A DNA stretch of 64,000 nt from Leptothoe sp034932105 (lineage in GTDB: Bacteria; Cyanobacteriota; Cyanobacteriia; Phormidesmidales; Phormidesmidaceae): positions 54,440 through 118,439 of the forward strand of contig NZ_JAYGIG010000116.1 in assembly GCF_034932105.1 (NCBI RefSeq), read 5' to 3'. The notes under the pieces are model-generated. The model made no database searches, had not been told where the DNA came from, and saw nothing but the letters and a program-made list of their open reading frames with translations. A program made the position numbers and the translations under genes. Positions within the stretch are counted from its first letter, which is position 1; each line of letters begins with the position of its first letter. Of the stretch, positions 1 through 9,901 are shown piece by piece.

Positions 1-1406
1 TGCACGTCCTGGTTGATCGCCAACAGATCCCCCCGCAAACTCTGAAGCGCATCCACGGACTTCGTATAGGCATCAATCGATGGTTGTAATTTTCCCTGTT
101 GCTCTAATAAATTTCCCAACTGCCAGGCTGCCTGGGAAATAATGTCTGCTGACTGGATTGATTCGGCCAGAGTCAGGGATTGTTGAGTCAGGGTAAGGGC
201 GTCATGGGGTTGTTGGTTATGACGATAGAGTTGCCCTAGTTGATAGAGGGCGTAAGCCTCTGCTCGCTGATCGTTGAGCGTTTTTGCTGCGTTCACTCCC
301 TGGACCAATAGCTGATTTATCTGAGTTTTGGCTAAAGGCTGATGCCCAGGGGGGAGTCGGGATAAACTGTGGGCAAAATTAACAACACTGTATACGGTCG
401 TACGGCTGGCGGGTAATGTGGTGAGCTGCTTTTGAATTTGAGCCGTGAGCTGTGGAATGACTGTAGTATCTTCGAGATCAATTTCGAGATCAATATAGGT
501 GGCCAGTTTATCCAAACGGGCCTGGAGCTGATCAAGGGGGTTGAGGGCAGCGTCCTCTGCCGCCTGAAAGTAGTCCAGCGCTGCTTGGGGTGACTCCACC
601 CTGGTAGCCAGCTTACCTATGCTGAGGAAAATAGAACTCAGTTCGGGTTGAGCATCTAAATTAAGGGCTATTTCAAGGCTTTGGGCCAAGACGTCATAAC
701 TTTCCTGGGGTGAGCCAATGCGCTGTAGCACTTGTCCCAAACTGCGTAGAGCTGAAATTTTTAGCTCGTTATCGGGCATCGTATTCAGCTGTTGGGTCAG
801 GGTTTGCAGTTGCTGCTCAGCTCGTCGATAAAAGCCCAGGGTTTGCCAGGCTTGGGTCTGGTTAATTTGTGCCCCCAAGGCTCCTACGGTATCACCCGCC
901 TGACGATAGTAGGTCTCGGCTGCTTGCCAAAGCTCCAGGGCTGTTTGGGCCTGTCCGCCGTGGGTGAGCGCTAGATTAGCCTGGGTGTTAAGGGTTTGGG
1001 CCCACAGGATCGGTTCTGCCCGATCAGAGGTTTCCAGCAACGCTCGACTATGTTCAACCGCTTGATGAGCCTGGTCCCAGTGATTGAGCACTTGCTGGGC
1101 AGAGGCGATGCTATTCCAGCCCATGATCTGACGGACTAGATCTCCCTGTCGGGAAGCTTGCTGAACGGCCGTTTGCCACTGTTCAATGGCGGCGGCGAAT
1201 TGTCCTGCCTGGTAATAGGTCCGTCCGGCTGCCAATGGATCGGTCCCTGGGGCAGCCTGCTCTGTGGCGGCTAGATCGGATGGGTCGGTAGTGGCTGGAG
1301 CCGGTAGAGAGAGGGGACCAAGTGCGATCGCAACCGCCATCAGAAGACCCAATCCCCCTATGGCTAAAAACCGTAGCCTTTTGAGTTGGAAAGGTAACCG
1401 CATCAT
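1..1406 (-). CDS. TPR-repeat protein, N-terminal part (probable CHAT-type), runs off the window
   Basis: The minus-strand frame is open from an ATG at 1406 to the window edge, so the C-terminus is missing. The first ~25 residues are a basic stretch followed by a hydrophobic segment, which looks like a signal peptide or anchor. The rest is helical and Ala/Leu/Gln-rich, with repeated tetratricopeptide signatures (for example the AGRTYYQAGQFAAAIEQWQ type near residue 60). A purine-rich AAGGGG stretch lies just before the start. It follows the exoprotein gene upstream (stop at 1492) by 85 nt on the same strand, so the two are probably co-transcribed. In cyanobacteria such pairs often encode a TPR protein ending in a CHAT (caspase-like) domain. 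That domain would lie outside the window, so the CHAT assignment is inference. Confidence 0.7.
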   Translation of the reverse strand, partial: MMRLPFQLKRLRFLAIGGLGLLMAVAIALGPLSLPAPATTDPSDLAATEQAAPGTDPLAAGRTYYQAGQFAAAIEQWQTAVQQASRQGDLVRQIMGWNSIASAQQVLNHWDQAHQAVEHSRALLETSDRAEPILWAQTLNTQANLALTHGGQAQTALELWQAAETYYRQAGDTVGALGAQINQTQAWQTLGFYRRAEQQLQTLTQQLNTMPDNELKISALRSLGQVLQRIGSPQESYDVLAQSLEIALNLDAQPELSSIFLSIGKLATRVESPQAALDYFQAAEDAALNPLDQLQARLDKLATYIDLEIDLEDTTVIPQLTAQIQKQLTTLPASRTTVYSVVNFAHSLSRLPPGHQPLAKTQINQLLVQGVNAAKTLNDQRAEAYALYQLGQLYRHNQQPHDALTLTQQSLTLAESIQSADIISQAAWQLGNLLEQQGKLQPSIDAYTKSVDALQSLRGDLLAINQDV

Positions 1407-1491
1407 CGTCTACCCCTTAACACACAATAAGAATCAACAGCAAGAATCGACAGCCAGTCCGTTTAACTACAGTTGCAATCTTCTCCCATGC

Positions 1492-4167
1492 CTAGTTGAG
1501 AGACCTGGCAGAGACAGCACAGGTAGCCGTGGCAACGGATGAAACAGCAGCAGCATCCTGGGCAACTAACTCAACTTGCCCATGCTCATTGGTATACCAG
1601 CCATAGGCCTCCGTCAACACCCGATCTGCTGGATGCCCAGATACCTCAGTATGGGAATTGTTCAGAAAAGGCGTGAGGTCACGAATATCGGTCCAGGTGC
1701 GATCGCGACTCATAATCTCCGTCGGATCCATAGGTACTCCCCCACGCCCTGTGGCAATAAATCGATTACTCCCACCCGTGCATTCCTGGGCAACCTGGTT
1801 ACTGGCATCGGCCAAATTTGTCGGGAGTTCTACCAGTCCTGAATCCGTTTGTACATTAAAGTTATTGATGGCCACTGTCCCACTGAGACCAAACTCAGAA
1901 CTCGCAGTAATGTCGTTGTTTGGGGTGAGTTGTTCACGGAATACCAACCCAAACAACCCCTCGGTCGTAATCTGAATATTACCACCACTCCCAAACTCTG
2001 CATTGGCAACAATATCACTATTCTCTAGACCAATCACTATTGGAGCCGTTAGGGTCATGTTTCCTCCCGTTGCCATACCAGTGGCACTGGTGATAATTTG
2101 ACTATTCTGGCGTAGCACTATAAAGTCAGTTGCCGTAAGATTAAGATCCCCTTCACTACCGCCAGTCACCTTTGCCTGAAGCGTTCCATTGTCCAGGGAG
2201 AGTCTCCCAGTGGAAATCGTTAAGTTGCCAGCAGCCCCCCCGTTGAGACTATTGACGGATACGCTAGCCCCATCCCGAATCGTAATCTGATTACCAATGA
2301 GATTAACCGAACCGGCATCAGCGCTGGTCCTCGAACTTGACATAATCCCACTGTTAAACAGACCATCACTCGATTGTCCCGAAACATCAATTTCATCGGC
2401 ACGAATGGTTACGGTTCCCGCATTACCCACACCATCGGTAGACGCTGTAATTTGGCCGCCGTTATAAACCGTTAAGCGGTTGGCTGCAATATCTAACGAG
2501 CCACCCTTACCCGTCGAACCCGTGACCGCATTGGCCACTAAACCACTGATCGCCCCTCCAAAATCGACGATTGGATCGGCTACTTCTATTTCTTCAGCTC
2601 GAATAGTAATACTCCCTCCATTGCCTTCTCCCACTGTGTTGACGGCAACTTTCCCCCCCTGCACAACGCTTAATCGAGGTGTGGTAATGCTCAAATTACC
2701 AGCGTTGCCAGTAGAGCCAGGTTCAGCGGAGGAAAACAAACCACTTGAAAAAGCCCCCTCTATAAATGTGTTAAATCCAGTGATTAACACGAAATCTGTC
2801 GCCACCACCACTAAATCACCAGAATCACCGCCTGCGCCTGTCAACGGGCCTGTGCCTATTTGGGCTCCGTCCCGTAGCACTAATGCCCCAACATTAAGTC
2901 TCAAATCACCACCATTTCCAGCATCAGGTCCTACTCCCAACGCATCATTAGTCAACCGCGCCGTACCCTGAACCATGAGTCGCTCAGCAGTAATTTCGAT
3001 ATTTCCGCCTTGCCCACGGTCAAAGGTACTTGAAGCCAGAACAGTTGCAGCTCCATTTCCGTCAGGATTCCCTAAGAGAAGAACCTCACTTGCGTTGATA
3101 GTCATCCCCCCATTAGCACCTTGAGCAAAGGTATCGGTGGTGATCAAAGCGGCTTGACTCAGCAATAACTGGTCTACCTCAATCACCAAATGGTTACCTA
3201 GACCCTCACCATAGACATCGACGAAGATAGCGCTAGTGTCAGGAAGAAACCTATTTGTACCCGTCACCTCTAACTGTTCAGACGCTCGGACGGTCACTAT
3301 TCCACCATCAGTTGGTCCGAGGTTAGAGGCTTCCAACACGGCATTACCCAGTAACCTCACATTACGCCCCTGCACTTGGAATCTACCACCGCCATCGCCA
3401 CTTACATTTGCATAGGTGCCTTGGTCCAGGGTAATATCTTGAAAAAAGGTTGTGTTGGTATAGTCTAACAAAAATGTATTAGGGTCCAAACCCACCTGAC
3501 TACCTGGAGCCACACTACCCAGAGTCAATTCTCCTGCCGGAGCATTCAAAAAACTGCCCGTAAATTTAAGATCTCCTCCCAAGAAACCTAAAGACTCTCC
3601 TGCATTAACGACTAAGGCCCCTTCATTTACAGTAATTGGTTGAGCAACAGCGCCAAACTGTAACCCTACTGGCGTACTAACTGACAACAAAGGAGCTACG
3701 CCAGGAGCACGGCTGCTAAAACTCAGTCCATCATTAAATAGGACACTCTCCGCCGTACTGGCAAAAAATGATCCTGGCAACAACAAATTTGCATTAGTAC
3801 CAAAGGTAATACCATGGGGGTTGATCAGAAATAAATCTGGATTATTACCACCAGTTAACGCTAACTGTCCATCAATCACAGAAGCATTAGCCCCTGTTAC
3901 CCGACCAATGACGATCTCTACAGCATTTTGGCTACCATCCAGCTGAAACAGTACATCAGCTGTATTCGGTGAAAAGTCTTGAAAACTATGGAATAGCGTC
4001 GTCAGTTGCTGACTCCCGCCCGTAATGGTAAAGGGGCCACTGCCTGAAACGAGGGTCCCAACGCTGTCATCCGCGACGACATTCTGGCCATAGCTGGGTA
4101 GAGCTAATGCCCAAACACTGATGATTCCCAGCCAGCCCATAGGCCAGACAAACTTGCTATTGCTCAT
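1492..4167 (-). CDS. Filamentous-haemagglutinin-type two-partner secretion exoprotein
   Basis: An 891-residue secreted protein. A signal peptide (hydrophobic core about residues 10-27, cleavage after SYGQ) is followed by a haemagglutinin-activity/TPS domain at ~30-170, with the typical LINPHGITFG motif near residue 115. The remainder is a beta-helix-like stretch rich in Gly, Asn, Thr and Val, with repeated GNGGSITIRAEEIEV-like turns, as in large surface adhesins. TPS exoproteins are exported through a dedicated TpsB/Omp85 pore; no such gene is visible here. The C-terminal ~80 residues contain Cys and Trp and are less repetitive. The downstream TPR gene looks operonic. The family is clear; whether it is an adhesin is not. 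Confidence 0.85.
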   Translation of the reverse strand: MSNSKFVWPMGWLGIISVWALALPSYGQNVVADDSVGTLVSGSGPFTITGGSQQLTTLFHSFQDFSPNTADVLFQLDGSQNAVEIVIGRVTGANASVIDGQLALTGGNNPDLFLINPHGITFGTNANLLLPGSFFASTAESVLFNDGLSFSSRAPGVAPLLSVSTPVGLQFGAVAQPITVNEGALVVNAGESLGFLGGDLKFTGSFLNAPAGELTLGSVAPGSQVGLDPNTFLLDYTNTTFFQDITLDQGTYANVSGDGGGRFQVQGRNVRLLGNAVLEASNLGPTDGGIVTVRASEQLEVTGTNRFLPDTSAIFVDVYGEGLGNHLVIEVDQLLLSQAALITTDTFAQGANGGMTINASEVLLLGNPDGNGAATVLASSTFDRGQGGNIEITAERLMVQGTARLTNDALGVGPDAGNGGDLRLNVGALVLRDGAQIGTGPLTGAGGDSGDLVVVATDFVLITGFNTFIEGAFSSGLFSSAEPGSTGNAGNLSITTPRLSVVQGGKVAVNTVGEGNGGSITIRAEEIEVADPIVDFGGAISGLVANAVTGSTGKGGSLDIAANRLTVYNGGQITASTDGVGNAGTVTIRADEIDVSGQSSDGLFNSGIMSSSRTSADAGSVNLIGNQITIRDGASVSVNSLNGGAAGNLTISTGRLSLDNGTLQAKVTGGSEGDLNLTATDFIVLRQNSQIITSATGMATGGNMTLTAPIVIGLENSDIVANAEFGSGGNIQITTEGLFGLVFREQLTPNNDITASSEFGLSGTVAINNFNVQTDSGLVELPTNLADASNQVAQECTGGSNRFIATGRGGVPMDPTEIMSRDRTWTDIRDLTPFLNNSHTEVSGHPADRVLTEAYGWYTNEHGQVELVAQDAAAVSSVATATCAVSARSLN

Positions 4168-4371
4168 ATCTACAGGCTATTACAACCTAGCAACTTACGC
4201 ATCAGACCTATCATACTCATCGCTTAGTTAGTAAGCTCAGGTCAGACGGCTAGGTTGCACCCAGTTACTTACCATAGGTTTCTATGGGTAGCAAAGATAG
4301 CAATGAGGTCGCACCATAGCCAATACTCTAGTAAAGACTTACCCTAAATAAATACGTTTGATCACGGTGCC

Positions 4372-5133
4372 ATGTCGGTCCCCCTCCTAGACCTCCAATC
4401 CATTGATAAAGTTTACCCAAATGGTACTGTCGCCCTTCAAGATATTAATCTAACCATATCCCCAGGGGAATTTATTAGCCTAGTGGGGCCATCGGGCTGT
4501 GGTAAAAGCACCGTCCTTCGATTGGTGGCTGGGTTGGGTGCTCCCACAGGTGGCACCATGGATTGGCCATGCCCGATTAATCAGCGTAATTTAGCCTTTG
4601 TGTTTCAAGATCCGGCCCTGATGCCCTGGGCCAATGTTGTTGATAATATTCATTTACCCCTGAAGCTCAAGGGGCAGTCATTGCGATCGGTCCGAGCCAA
4701 AATTCAAGAGGCGATTAATACTGTTGACCTCTGTGGATTTGAAAAAAGCTACCCTCGACAATTATCGGGGGGTATGAAAATGCGCGTATCCATTGCCCGA
4801 GCCCTAGTGACTAAACCCCAGGTATTGCTCATGGATGAACCCTTTGGAGCCTTGGATGAAATGACCCGCAGTCGTTTAAATAGCGACCTGCTACATCTAT
4901 GGCAAAAAAGGCATTGGACCGTCTTATTTGTCACCCACAATATTTATGAAGCCGTTTATCTCTCCACTCGGGTAATCGTCATGGCCGCTCACCCAGGCAG
5001 GGTTGTGGCGGATGTTCCGATTGAAGTGACTGCTCCCAGGGAAAATTCGTTTCGCACATCGTCACAGTTTAATCATTATTGCCGCGAGATTATGGCAGTC
5101 CTGTCAAAGGAAGAAGGCGTTGGCGTTGGTTAA
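4372..5133 (+). CDS. ABC transporter ATP-binding protein, NitT/TauT (SsuB/TauB) family
   Basis: A 253-residue ATPase subunit of an importer for small organic anions or nucleobase-like substrates. Walker A is GPSGCGKST (~residues 38-46), the Q-loop lies in VFQDPALMPW, the signature is LSGGMK, Walker B is LLMDEPFGALDE and the switch histidine is in VTHN. The length is normal for the family. The start ATG is at 4372. The permease gene follows after 78 nt, then a cytosine-deaminase-like enzyme, so the natural substrate is probably a pyrimidine or related amino-pyrimidine (inferred from context). No periplasmic binding-protein gene adjoins it. Confidence 0.88.
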   Translation: MSVPLLDLQSIDKVYPNGTVALQDINLTISPGEFISLVGPSGCGKSTVLRLVAGLGAPTGGTMDWPCPINQRNLAFVFQDPALMPWANVVDNIHLPLKLKGQSLRSVRAKIQEAINTVDLCGFEKSYPRQLSGGMKMRVSIARALVTKPQVLLMDEPFGALDEMTRSRLNSDLLHLWQKRHWTVLFVTHNIYEAVYLSTRVIVMAAHPGRVVADVPIEVTAPRENSFRTSSQFNHYCREIMAVLSKEEGVGVG

Positions 5134-5211
5134 AGGACAAGGAAAGCAAGAAAAGAAACTGGAGGGTAGGTACGACCTACCCCAAAAAAGAGCATAGAAA
5201 AGGTATCCCAG

Positions 5212-6015
5212 GTGTTTGAAAAGAGAAAATCAGAAACATTTTTGAATTGGTTGGCTCCGACCCTGGTGGGAGTGGCCGCTGTGGCGGGGTGGGATATTTT
5301 TGTCCGGGTCACCAACAGTCCGCCCTATTTATTGCCAGGGCCAGGGCTAGTGCTGCAAACCCTGGTGGAAGAGTGGGGGGATTTGTTGCCATCGCTGGTG
5401 GTGACTATTCAGATTACGGTGGTGGCTTTTTTGGCCGCTGTGGTGTCGGGAGTACTGATTGCGATTTTGTTTGCCCAGAGTAAGTGGGTGGAGCGCAGTT
5501 TTTTCCCCTATGCGGTCATTTTGCAGACGACGCCGATTGTTGCGATCGCACCCCTCATCATCATCTGGCTGCAAAACAATACCTTCATGGCCCTAGTCGT
5601 ATGCGCTTGGATCGTCGCCTTTTTTCCCATTGTGTCCAACACCACCCTGGGGCTCAACAGTGCCGACCACAACCTGCAAAATCTATTCGACATCTATGGT
5701 GCATCCCGCTGGCAAACCTTGATTCATTTGCGGTTACCCAGCGCCCTGCCCTATTTCCTAGGAGGGTTACGCATTAGCGGCGGCCTGGCCTTAATCGGGG
5801 CCGTAGTGGCTGAATTTGTGGCCGGGACCGGCGGCACTCGCTCCGGCATTGCCTATCAGATCCTGATTTCCAGCTTTAATCTCCAAATTCCCCGGATGTT
5901 TGCCGCATTGCTCATGACTACGGTGCTGGGTGTGGCGATCTTTGTTGGCCTAACGGTATTGTCCGATCGACTGTTGGCCCATTGGCATGAGAGTGCCGTC
6001 AGACGAGAAAATTAA
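5212..6015 (+). CDS. ABC transporter permease, SsuC/TauC (BPD_transp_1) family
   Basis: A 267-residue inner-membrane permease. About six hydrophobic helices are visible, the first at ~residues 14-32. The EAA-type cytoplasmic loop reads DIYGASRWQTLIHLRLPSALPYFLGGLR-like around residues 160-190, which is the docking site for the ATPase. The chosen start is GTG at 5212; no in-frame ATG gives a better N-terminus. It is partnered with the ATPase 78 nt upstream and ends inside the leader of the deaminase gene, so the three genes form one operon. Confidence 0.87.
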   Translation: MFEKRKSETFLNWLAPTLVGVAAVAGWDIFVRVTNSPPYLLPGPGLVLQTLVEEWGDLLPSLVVTIQITVVAFLAAVVSGVLIAILFAQSKWVERSFFPYAVILQTTPIVAIAPLIIIWLQNNTFMALVVCAWIVAFFPIVSNTTLGLNSADHNLQNLFDIYGASRWQTLIHLRLPSALPYFLGGLRISGGLALIGAVVAEFVAGTGGTRSGIAYQILISSFNLQIPRMFAALLMTTVLGVAIFVGLTVLSDRLLAHWHESAVRREN

Positions 6016-6031
6016 CCCCAAAAGAAAAAAG

Positions 6032-7384
6032 ATGCCTGGATTTATCAATATCCCCGATACTGCCCACTACTGGTTAACCAATGCTCGGATACCCCGATGT
6101 TTACTCAGCCATGATGTAACCCTGGAACCGATTCCAGCATTACAGGCGTTTCCCCATCAGGAGGAGCTAGTGGCGGTGGATGTGGAAGTGCTGGGCGGTA
6201 AGATTGCCGCCATTCGGCCAATCGGGGGCATAGCCGACAGCCCCACCGGACTAGACCGAGGGGATACCCCGACGGTGGACCTGGGCCAGGGGCTGGTGTG
6301 GCCCTGCTTTGTGGATATGCACACCCATCTGGATAAGGGGCACATTTGGCCCCGTTGCCCTAACCCAGATGCTACCTTCGCAGGAGCCTTGGAGACCGTG
6401 CAGCAGGACCATGGTAACTGGCAGCACGATGAGCTATACCAGCGGATGGAGTTTGGCCTTAAGTGCAGCTATGCCCATGGCACCCAGGCGATTCGTACCC
6501 ATTTGGATAGTTTTGGTCCCCTGGGAGAGACCAACTTTAAAGTATTTGACGAACTCCGTCGCCAGTGGAGCGATCGCCTGATCCTACAAGCCGTCTGTCT
6601 GGTGTCATTGGATTACTTCCTGACCCCCGAAGCGGACCCCTTAGCCCAACTCGTAGCCGAGTCGGGGGGAGTATTGGGTGGGGTCGCCTTCATGAACGAT
6701 GACCTAGTGCCCCAGCTAGATCAGGTGTTTACCCTAGCCAAACGCTACGGTTTAGAGCTCGATTTTCACGCCGATGAAAGTCTGGACCCGGATGATATTA
6801 CCCTGCGCTATGTGGCCGAAGCAGCCCTGCGCCATGATTTTCAAGCGGCTATCACCTGCGGCCACTGCTGTAGTTTATCGGTACAAGCCCCCGATGTGGT
6901 CGAGCAAACCCTGACCCTGGTTAAGGCAGCCCATATCGGCATCGTGAGTTTACCCATGTGTAATCTCTATCTCCAGGATCGTCAGCCCGAGCACACGCCG
7001 CGATATCGCGGGGTAACCTTACTGCACGAACTACACCAGCGGGGTATCTCGGTAGCATTGGCCAGTGATAACTGCCGCGATCCGTTCTATGCCTATGGTG
7101 ATCACGATGGCTTAGATGTATTTAAACAGTCAGTACGCATCGGACATCTGGACCGTCCCTTTGACCACTGGCCCACAAGCCTAACTAGCCGACCTGCCCA
7201 GATGATGGGGTTAGACAACTTAGGCACCCTAGGGCCAGGCACTCCCGCTAATCTAATTTGCTTTAAGGCCCGGACGTTTAATGAATTAGTGGCCAGGGAG
7301 CAGGGCGATCGCGTCGTCATTCGTCAGGGGCACCCCATTGACACCACCCTGCCGGACTACCAGGAACTAGATATCTTGTTTTAG
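6032..7384 (+). CDS. Cytosine-deaminase-like amidohydrolase
   Basis: About 450 residues with the TIM-barrel metallo-amidohydrolase layout. The metal-binding HTHLDKG motif is near residue 97, followed by DFHADES (~243), ITCGHCC (~270) and the catalytic-aspartate region ALASDNCRDPF (~340). This set matches CodA-type cytosine/isoguanine deaminases, which turn cytosine into uracil and ammonia. The ATG at 6032, after an A/G-rich stretch (AAAAGAAAAAAG), is preferred to the in-frame ATG at 5987, which lies within the permease gene. Together with the upstream ABC genes it suggests uptake and salvage of a pyrimidine base. The substrate is inferred, because related enzymes act on other aminated heterocycles. 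Confidence 0.8.
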   Translation: MPGFINIPDTAHYWLTNARIPRCLLSHDVTLEPIPALQAFPHQEELVAVDVEVLGGKIAAIRPIGGIADSPTGLDRGDTPTVDLGQGLVWPCFVDMHTHLDKGHIWPRCPNPDATFAGALETVQQDHGNWQHDELYQRMEFGLKCSYAHGTQAIRTHLDSFGPLGETNFKVFDELRRQWSDRLILQAVCLVSLDYFLTPEADPLAQLVAESGGVLGGVAFMNDDLVPQLDQVFTLAKRYGLELDFHADESLDPDDITLRYVAEAALRHDFQAAITCGHCCSLSVQAPDVVEQTLTLVKAAHIGIVSLPMCNLYLQDRQPEHTPRYRGVTLLHELHQRGISVALASDNCRDPFYAYGDHDGLDVFKQSVRIGHLDRPFDHWPTSLTSRPAQMMGLDNLGTLGPGTPANLICFKARTFNELVAREQGDRVVIRQGHPIDTTLPDYQELDILF

Positions 7385-7393
7385 CGCTATCCC

Positions 7394-9760
7394 TTAGATG
7401 CGCTGATCCATAAACCTATGCATAAACTTAGTTTCTAGCTCTTTAGCCGGTAATGGCTGCGACCAAAGATAGCCCTGTCCCCAGGCACAGCCTAAAGCCT
7501 TTAAAGTCTCCCATTGTTGTCTGGTTTCAATCCCTTCAGCCACCACCGTCAGGTTTAGGCTATGGGCTAAATCCACGATGGTTTTGACGAGCACATAGGC
7601 TTGGGGTAACTGAACCAAATTTTGAACAAACGATTTGTCAATTTTCAGCCCATCACAACGAATTTGGCAAAGATAGCTTAAGGAAGAATAGCCTGTGCCA
7701 AAGTCATCCAGCTGGATATCTACCCCCAGATTTTTCAGTTCGTCCATGGCCCAAGCGTTATCGGTGGCACTACCTAACAGCGTATCTTCCGAGATCTCCA
7801 GCTTTAGCCAATCCCCATTTTGCCCCGCTAACCCTGTCTTGACTACATCGATTAATGCTTGGGTGCCCCAGTTGTTTGCCGACACATTGACCCCTACCAT
7901 CAGCGATTGATCAAGGGTTTGCCATTGCTGATACTGCCGACAGGCGGCCAAGATCACCCACGTATCCAGCTTGGACATAATCCCTAAATTTTCAGCAATG
8001 GGGATAAATACAGGCGGGGATAAAAGACCATGGTGAGGATGGTGCCAGCGGAGTAGGGCTTCTACGCCAACCATGGTTTCACTCTTAATTTCAATAATGG
8101 GTTGATAATAAAGTTCAAACTGATCCTGTTCTAGAGCTTGCCGAAGAGCGGTTTCCATCTCTATCGCCGCCATGGCTTGCTGATGCAACACATCGTTATA
8201 AACTCGATGGCAAGCTTTCCCAGCCGTCTTGGCTTTATACATGGCCAAATCGGCATCACGAATCAGCCGATCGGCTGTCGCTGTGGCTTTCTCCGAGGAG
8301 TTTAAATCCCTGGATAAAGTAGATGGTATATGGGCAAAGGCAACACCAATACTGGCACTGACCAATAGTTGGTATCCTTCAAAGGCAACGGGGGTATGGA
8401 TAGCTGCCTGAATGCGATCGCAAATTCCCAACACCCCTGCTTGATCCACATCCTCCATCAAAATTGCAAACTCATCTCCCCCAAAACGAGCCAGCATATC
8501 CTGGGACCTGAGACAGGATTGCATCTGCTTAGCCATCTGTTGCAACAAATAATCTCCCGCTCGATGGCCTAAGGAGTCATTGATAGACTTAAATCGATCT
8601 AAATCTAAAAATAAAATAGCTAGGGGGACTTCTTGCTCTAGAGCCGTTTCTAATCGCTTGAGCAATAGGGTTCGATTGGGTAGTTCCGTCAAGGGATCGT
8701 ATAGCAAGGCTCCTTCTAATAACTGAGCCTGAAGCCTATATTCTTCAGATACATCGTCTAAAGAGAGAATATATCCCAGGAGAAATGACTTTTTAAATCT
8801 TGTTGTTTCAACAATGGGCGTCTCCCGAATACACCAGTGTATATCTACATCCACACACTCCACCTTGCTTTGATGCTGCAACAACCGCCAATGGGTTTCT
8901 TTGACAAAGGGGAGTAGGGACGCCACCTGGGACATCAGGTTTTGAGGAGATAGGTTGAAATCTTTTTTGGCGCGGTTGTTGTATTCCAATAATTGTCGGT
9001 CACGGTTCATCACCAGTATGGCGGTGTCTAAACCGGCAAAGATCTGGCGATAGACCAGAGGTGATGTCTGTAGCAGGCTTCTACGGGATATGCAAACGCA
9101 GTAAACGATCCAGACCAGGGTCCAACCCACTGGAGTCGGATCAAAAAACAAAAATTTTTGTCCGAGGGGTGATAACGTCACCACATTCACCATCCCCACG
9201 GAGAATGTCAGACCCAGTAACAGTTGAAATTCTCCCCGTTGTATCGGCGGAGACTCTAGGATTACCCGCACCAGTAAGGCCATACCGGCTAAAAACAGGC
9301 CATAGCTATATGGAGTATGGACAAATTGAAACCATAGCCCCCGCTCATAGACTGCAACTGGCATATTAAAGAGCTGATGGAATGACGAAAGACGCCACAT
9401 CCATGGCAGCAGTAGGGGATGCCACGTAATGGCCATGGTGGCGGCTGGCACCACAAACAGCAGACTTTGTACCCAACGCCACCGGTAGCCCACACGTACC
9501 AGAATAAATATCAGCCACAATGGCGGAATTAATGCAATTGGGAAAACATGCAACTGTGCCCACAATAGCAAAGCAGCTGGACTTTGGCTCAGGGCTGAAC
9601 AACCTGCAATTAGGTTCCAGAAAGCACTGATAGCCAATAAAAATCGAAAGCCCCAGTCTGGTTTTCCCTGATTTCGAGGACATAAAAGAATCAGGGCAAT
9701 GCATAGTATGGCCACAATGGCATTTGCGATCGCATATACCGGCACCAACCAAGCACCCAT
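7394..9760 (-). CDS. Membrane-anchored GGDEF-EAL cyclic-di-GMP protein with 7TM and PAS-like regions
   Basis: About 788 residues. Seven hydrophobic segments fill roughly residues 1-225 and resemble the 7TM region of sensor kinases. A PAS-like region (~240-340) follows, then GGDEF (~355-525) and EAL (~540-785) domains. Both catalytic halves look intact. An inhibitory RxxD site (RSQD) sits five residues before GGDEF near residue 427. The EAL part has EALLRW, NVSANN, EISED, DDFGTGYSS, the lysine in LKIDKSF, and AEGIET. It could therefore make and break c-di-GMP. The ATG at 9760 is preferred to a TTG 21 nt upstream. It converges with the deaminase gene, 9 nt apart end to end. Confidence 0.88.
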   Translation of the reverse strand: MGAWLVPVYAIANAIVAILCIALILLCPRNQGKPDWGFRFLLAISAFWNLIAGCSALSQSPAALLLWAQLHVFPIALIPPLWLIFILVRVGYRWRWVQSLLFVVPAATMAITWHPLLLPWMWRLSSFHQLFNMPVAVYERGLWFQFVHTPYSYGLFLAGMALLVRVILESPPIQRGEFQLLLGLTFSVGMVNVVTLSPLGQKFLFFDPTPVGWTLVWIVYCVCISRRSLLQTSPLVYRQIFAGLDTAILVMNRDRQLLEYNNRAKKDFNLSPQNLMSQVASLLPFVKETHWRLLQHQSKVECVDVDIHWCIRETPIVETTRFKKSFLLGYILSLDDVSEEYRLQAQLLEGALLYDPLTELPNRTLLLKRLETALEQEVPLAILFLDLDRFKSINDSLGHRAGDYLLQQMAKQMQSCLRSQDMLARFGGDEFAILMEDVDQAGVLGICDRIQAAIHTPVAFEGYQLLVSASIGVAFAHIPSTLSRDLNSSEKATATADRLIRDADLAMYKAKTAGKACHRVYNDVLHQQAMAAIEMETALRQALEQDQFELYYQPIIEIKSETMVGVEALLRWHHPHHGLLSPPVFIPIAENLGIMSKLDTWVILAACRQYQQWQTLDQSLMVGVNVSANNWGTQALIDVVKTGLAGQNGDWLKLEISEDTLLGSATDNAWAMDELKNLGVDIQLDDFGTGYSSLSYLCQIRCDGLKIDKSFVQNLVQLPQAYVLVKTIVDLAHSLNLTVVAEGIETRQQWETLKALGCAWGQGYLWSQPLPAKELETKFMHRFMDQRI

Positions 9761-9901
9761 ACAAGTACCATTTCCTACCAATCAGGGCAGCTTTTCAAAA
9801 GCCCGATTTTTGCCCAATATGGTCTCATGCCCTCGTAATGGGAAAATGGCACAGCATACAGCATGTGGATAAGTTGCAAGATAGATCAGTTGCAAGCAGA
9901 G

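Noticed and set aside
4168..4371. TPP or other riboswitch in the importer leader
   Set aside because: The conserved CUGAGA and similar blocks are absent and I could not draw a fitting fold.
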